From positions 1 through 43,825 of the forward strand of contig UQJC01000015.1 of the NCBI GenBank assembly GCA_900541335.1: a stretch of DNA of 43,825 nucleotides, written 5' to 3'. The DNA is from an uncultured Prevotella sp. Lineage in GTDB: Bacteria > Bacteroidota > Bacteroidia > Bacteroidales > Bacteroidaceae. Below are positions 42,856 through 43,825 of this stretch, piece after piece. Numbering within the stretch: position 1 is the first letter of the stretch; the number at the start of each line of letters is the position of its first letter. The position numbers were made by a program, and so were the translations under genes. The notes below the pieces were generated by a model. That model searched no databases and was not told the DNA's origin. It saw only the letters and a program-made list of their open reading frames with translations.

Positions 42856-43825
42856 ATGGCAAAGCAAGATTTACATTTGACCCGTAATATCGGTATCATG
42901 GCTCACATTGATGCTGGTAAGACGACTACCTCAGAGCGTATTCTTTTCTATACGGGTAAGACGCACAAGATTGGTGAAACTCACGATGGTTCTGCAACGA
43001 TGGACTGGATGGCCCAGGAACAGGAACGTGGTATCACCATTACTTCTGCTGCCACTACTGCTTATTGGACTTGGAACGGTAATAAGTACAAGTTTAACTT
43101 GATTGACACTCCGGGACACGTGGACTTTACTGCTGAGGTAGAACGTTCACTTCGTGTACTTGACGGTGCTGTGGCTACCTACTGTGCAGTAGGTGGTGTT
43201 GAGCCTCAGTCTGAAACTGTTTGGCGTCAGGCAGACAAGTATAATGTACCCCGTATCGGTTATGTAAATAAGATGGACCGTTCTGGTGCTGACTTCTTTG
43301 AAGTTGTACGCCAGATGAAGGACGTCCTTGGTGCTACGCCTTGTGTGATCGCTGTTCCTATTGGTGCAGAAGAGAACTTCAAGGGTATCGTAGACCTTAT
43401 TAAGATGAAGGCTATCCTTTGGCATGACGAAACCATGGGTGCTGAGTATGATGTGGAAGAAATTCCCGCAGAACTCAAGGACGAGTGCGACGAATGGCGT
43501 GCTAAGATGGTTGAGATCGCTGCAGAGCAGGATGAGACCCTCATGGAGAAGTATTTCGAGGATCCTGAAAGCTTGACGGAGGAAGAAATTGTTGCCGCTA
43601 TCCGTAAGGGTACGCTCGCACTCAATATTGTTCCGATGACTTGCGGTTCTTCATTCAAGAACAAGGGTGTTCAGACTTTGCTTGACTACGTATGTATGTT
43701 CTTGCCTTCTCCTCTTGATACTCCCAATATTGTAGGTGTTAACCCCAATACGGGTGAAGAGGAAGAGCGTAAGCCGAGCGAAGATGATAAGACTTCAGCT
43801 TTGGCATTTAAGATCGCAACTGACC
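42856..43825 (+). CDS. fusA: Elongation factor G, cut by the window end
   Basis: 323 residues are visible. EF-G is the GTPase that moves tRNAs and mRNA through the ribosome. ATG 42856 starts MAKQDLHLTRNIGIMAHIDA; the G1 motif is AHIDAGKTTTSE, G3 is DTPGHVDF and G4 is NKMDRSGADF. Sequence is normal as far as it goes, and the gene runs past the right edge without a stop. Confidence 0.96.
   Translation, partial: MAKQDLHLTRNIGIMAHIDAGKTTTSERILFYTGKTHKIGETHDGSATMDWMAQEQERGITITSAATTAYWTWNGNKYKFNLIDTPGHVDFTAEVERSLRVLDGAVATYCAVGGVEPQSETVWRQADKYNVPRIGYVNKMDRSGADFFEVVRQMKDVLGATPCVIAVPIGAEENFKGIVDLIKMKAILWHDETMGAEYDVEEIPAELKDECDEWRAKMVEIAAEQDETLMEKYFEDPESLTEEEIVAAIRKGTLALNIVPMTCGSSFKNKGVQTLLDYVCMFLPSPLDTPNIVGVNPNTGEEEERKPSEDDKTSALAFKIATD

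Overview
The window comes from a Bacteroidales bacterium, most likely a Prevotella/Alloprevotella-type member (order well supported, genus inferred). Supporting signs are promoters of the Bacteroidetes form (TTTG, 18-20 bases, TAnnTTTG), little sign of Shine-Dalgarno sites, a DUF3467 protein, SlyD with a metal-binding tail, diaminopimelate dehydrogenase, a one-chain pyruvate:ferredoxin oxidoreductase, a large GH20 hexosaminidase with a sortable-looking C-terminus, and double-glycine precursors of the GG-Bacteroidales type.

Region A (about 60-19080, + strand) is a ribosomally made peptide locus. It opens with a recognisable promoter and a secreted-protein gene broken by an in-frame TAG. A short LanC-like protein and two glycosyltransferases (GT4-like, and GT2-like with a galactosyltransferase C-terminal motif) follow. 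Then comes a cassette present three times: a structured RNA-like leader, an 82-residue precursor (26-residue double-glycine leader plus 56-residue core with four Cys), an intergenic hairpin, and a roughly 935-947-residue TonB-receptor-like outer-membrane barrel. Between the cassettes lie a C39-like/VKOR/thioredoxin fusion (disulfide formation), a C39-peptidase ABC exporter (leader cleavage and export) and a very short HlyD-like adaptor. Together the parts resemble the sublancin/glycocin plan (glycosyltransferase, thiol oxidase, C39 ABC exporter, Cys-rich core), with three peptides each tied to its own outer-membrane barrel. This is the strongest candidate for an undescribed system here. No radical SAM enzyme and no TolC are in the window.

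Region B (about 19280-33960) is mostly housekeeping: DUF3467 protein (-), OmpA-family porin (+), GNAT acetyltransferase (+), then a minus-strand block aroC, slyD-like FKBP, dnaX, baiN-like flavoprotein, nifJ and an AAA ATPase, divergent from a plus-strand diaminopimelate dehydrogenase.

Region C (about 33968-43825) holds a large GH20 beta-N-acetylhexosaminidase (-), a gene-poor stretch with a nine-unit 43-base tandem repeat, a small hypothetical protein (-), a YitT-type membrane protein (+), a predicted outer-membrane beta-barrel protein (-), and the start of the str operon rpsL-rpsG-fusA (+), with fusA cut by the window end.
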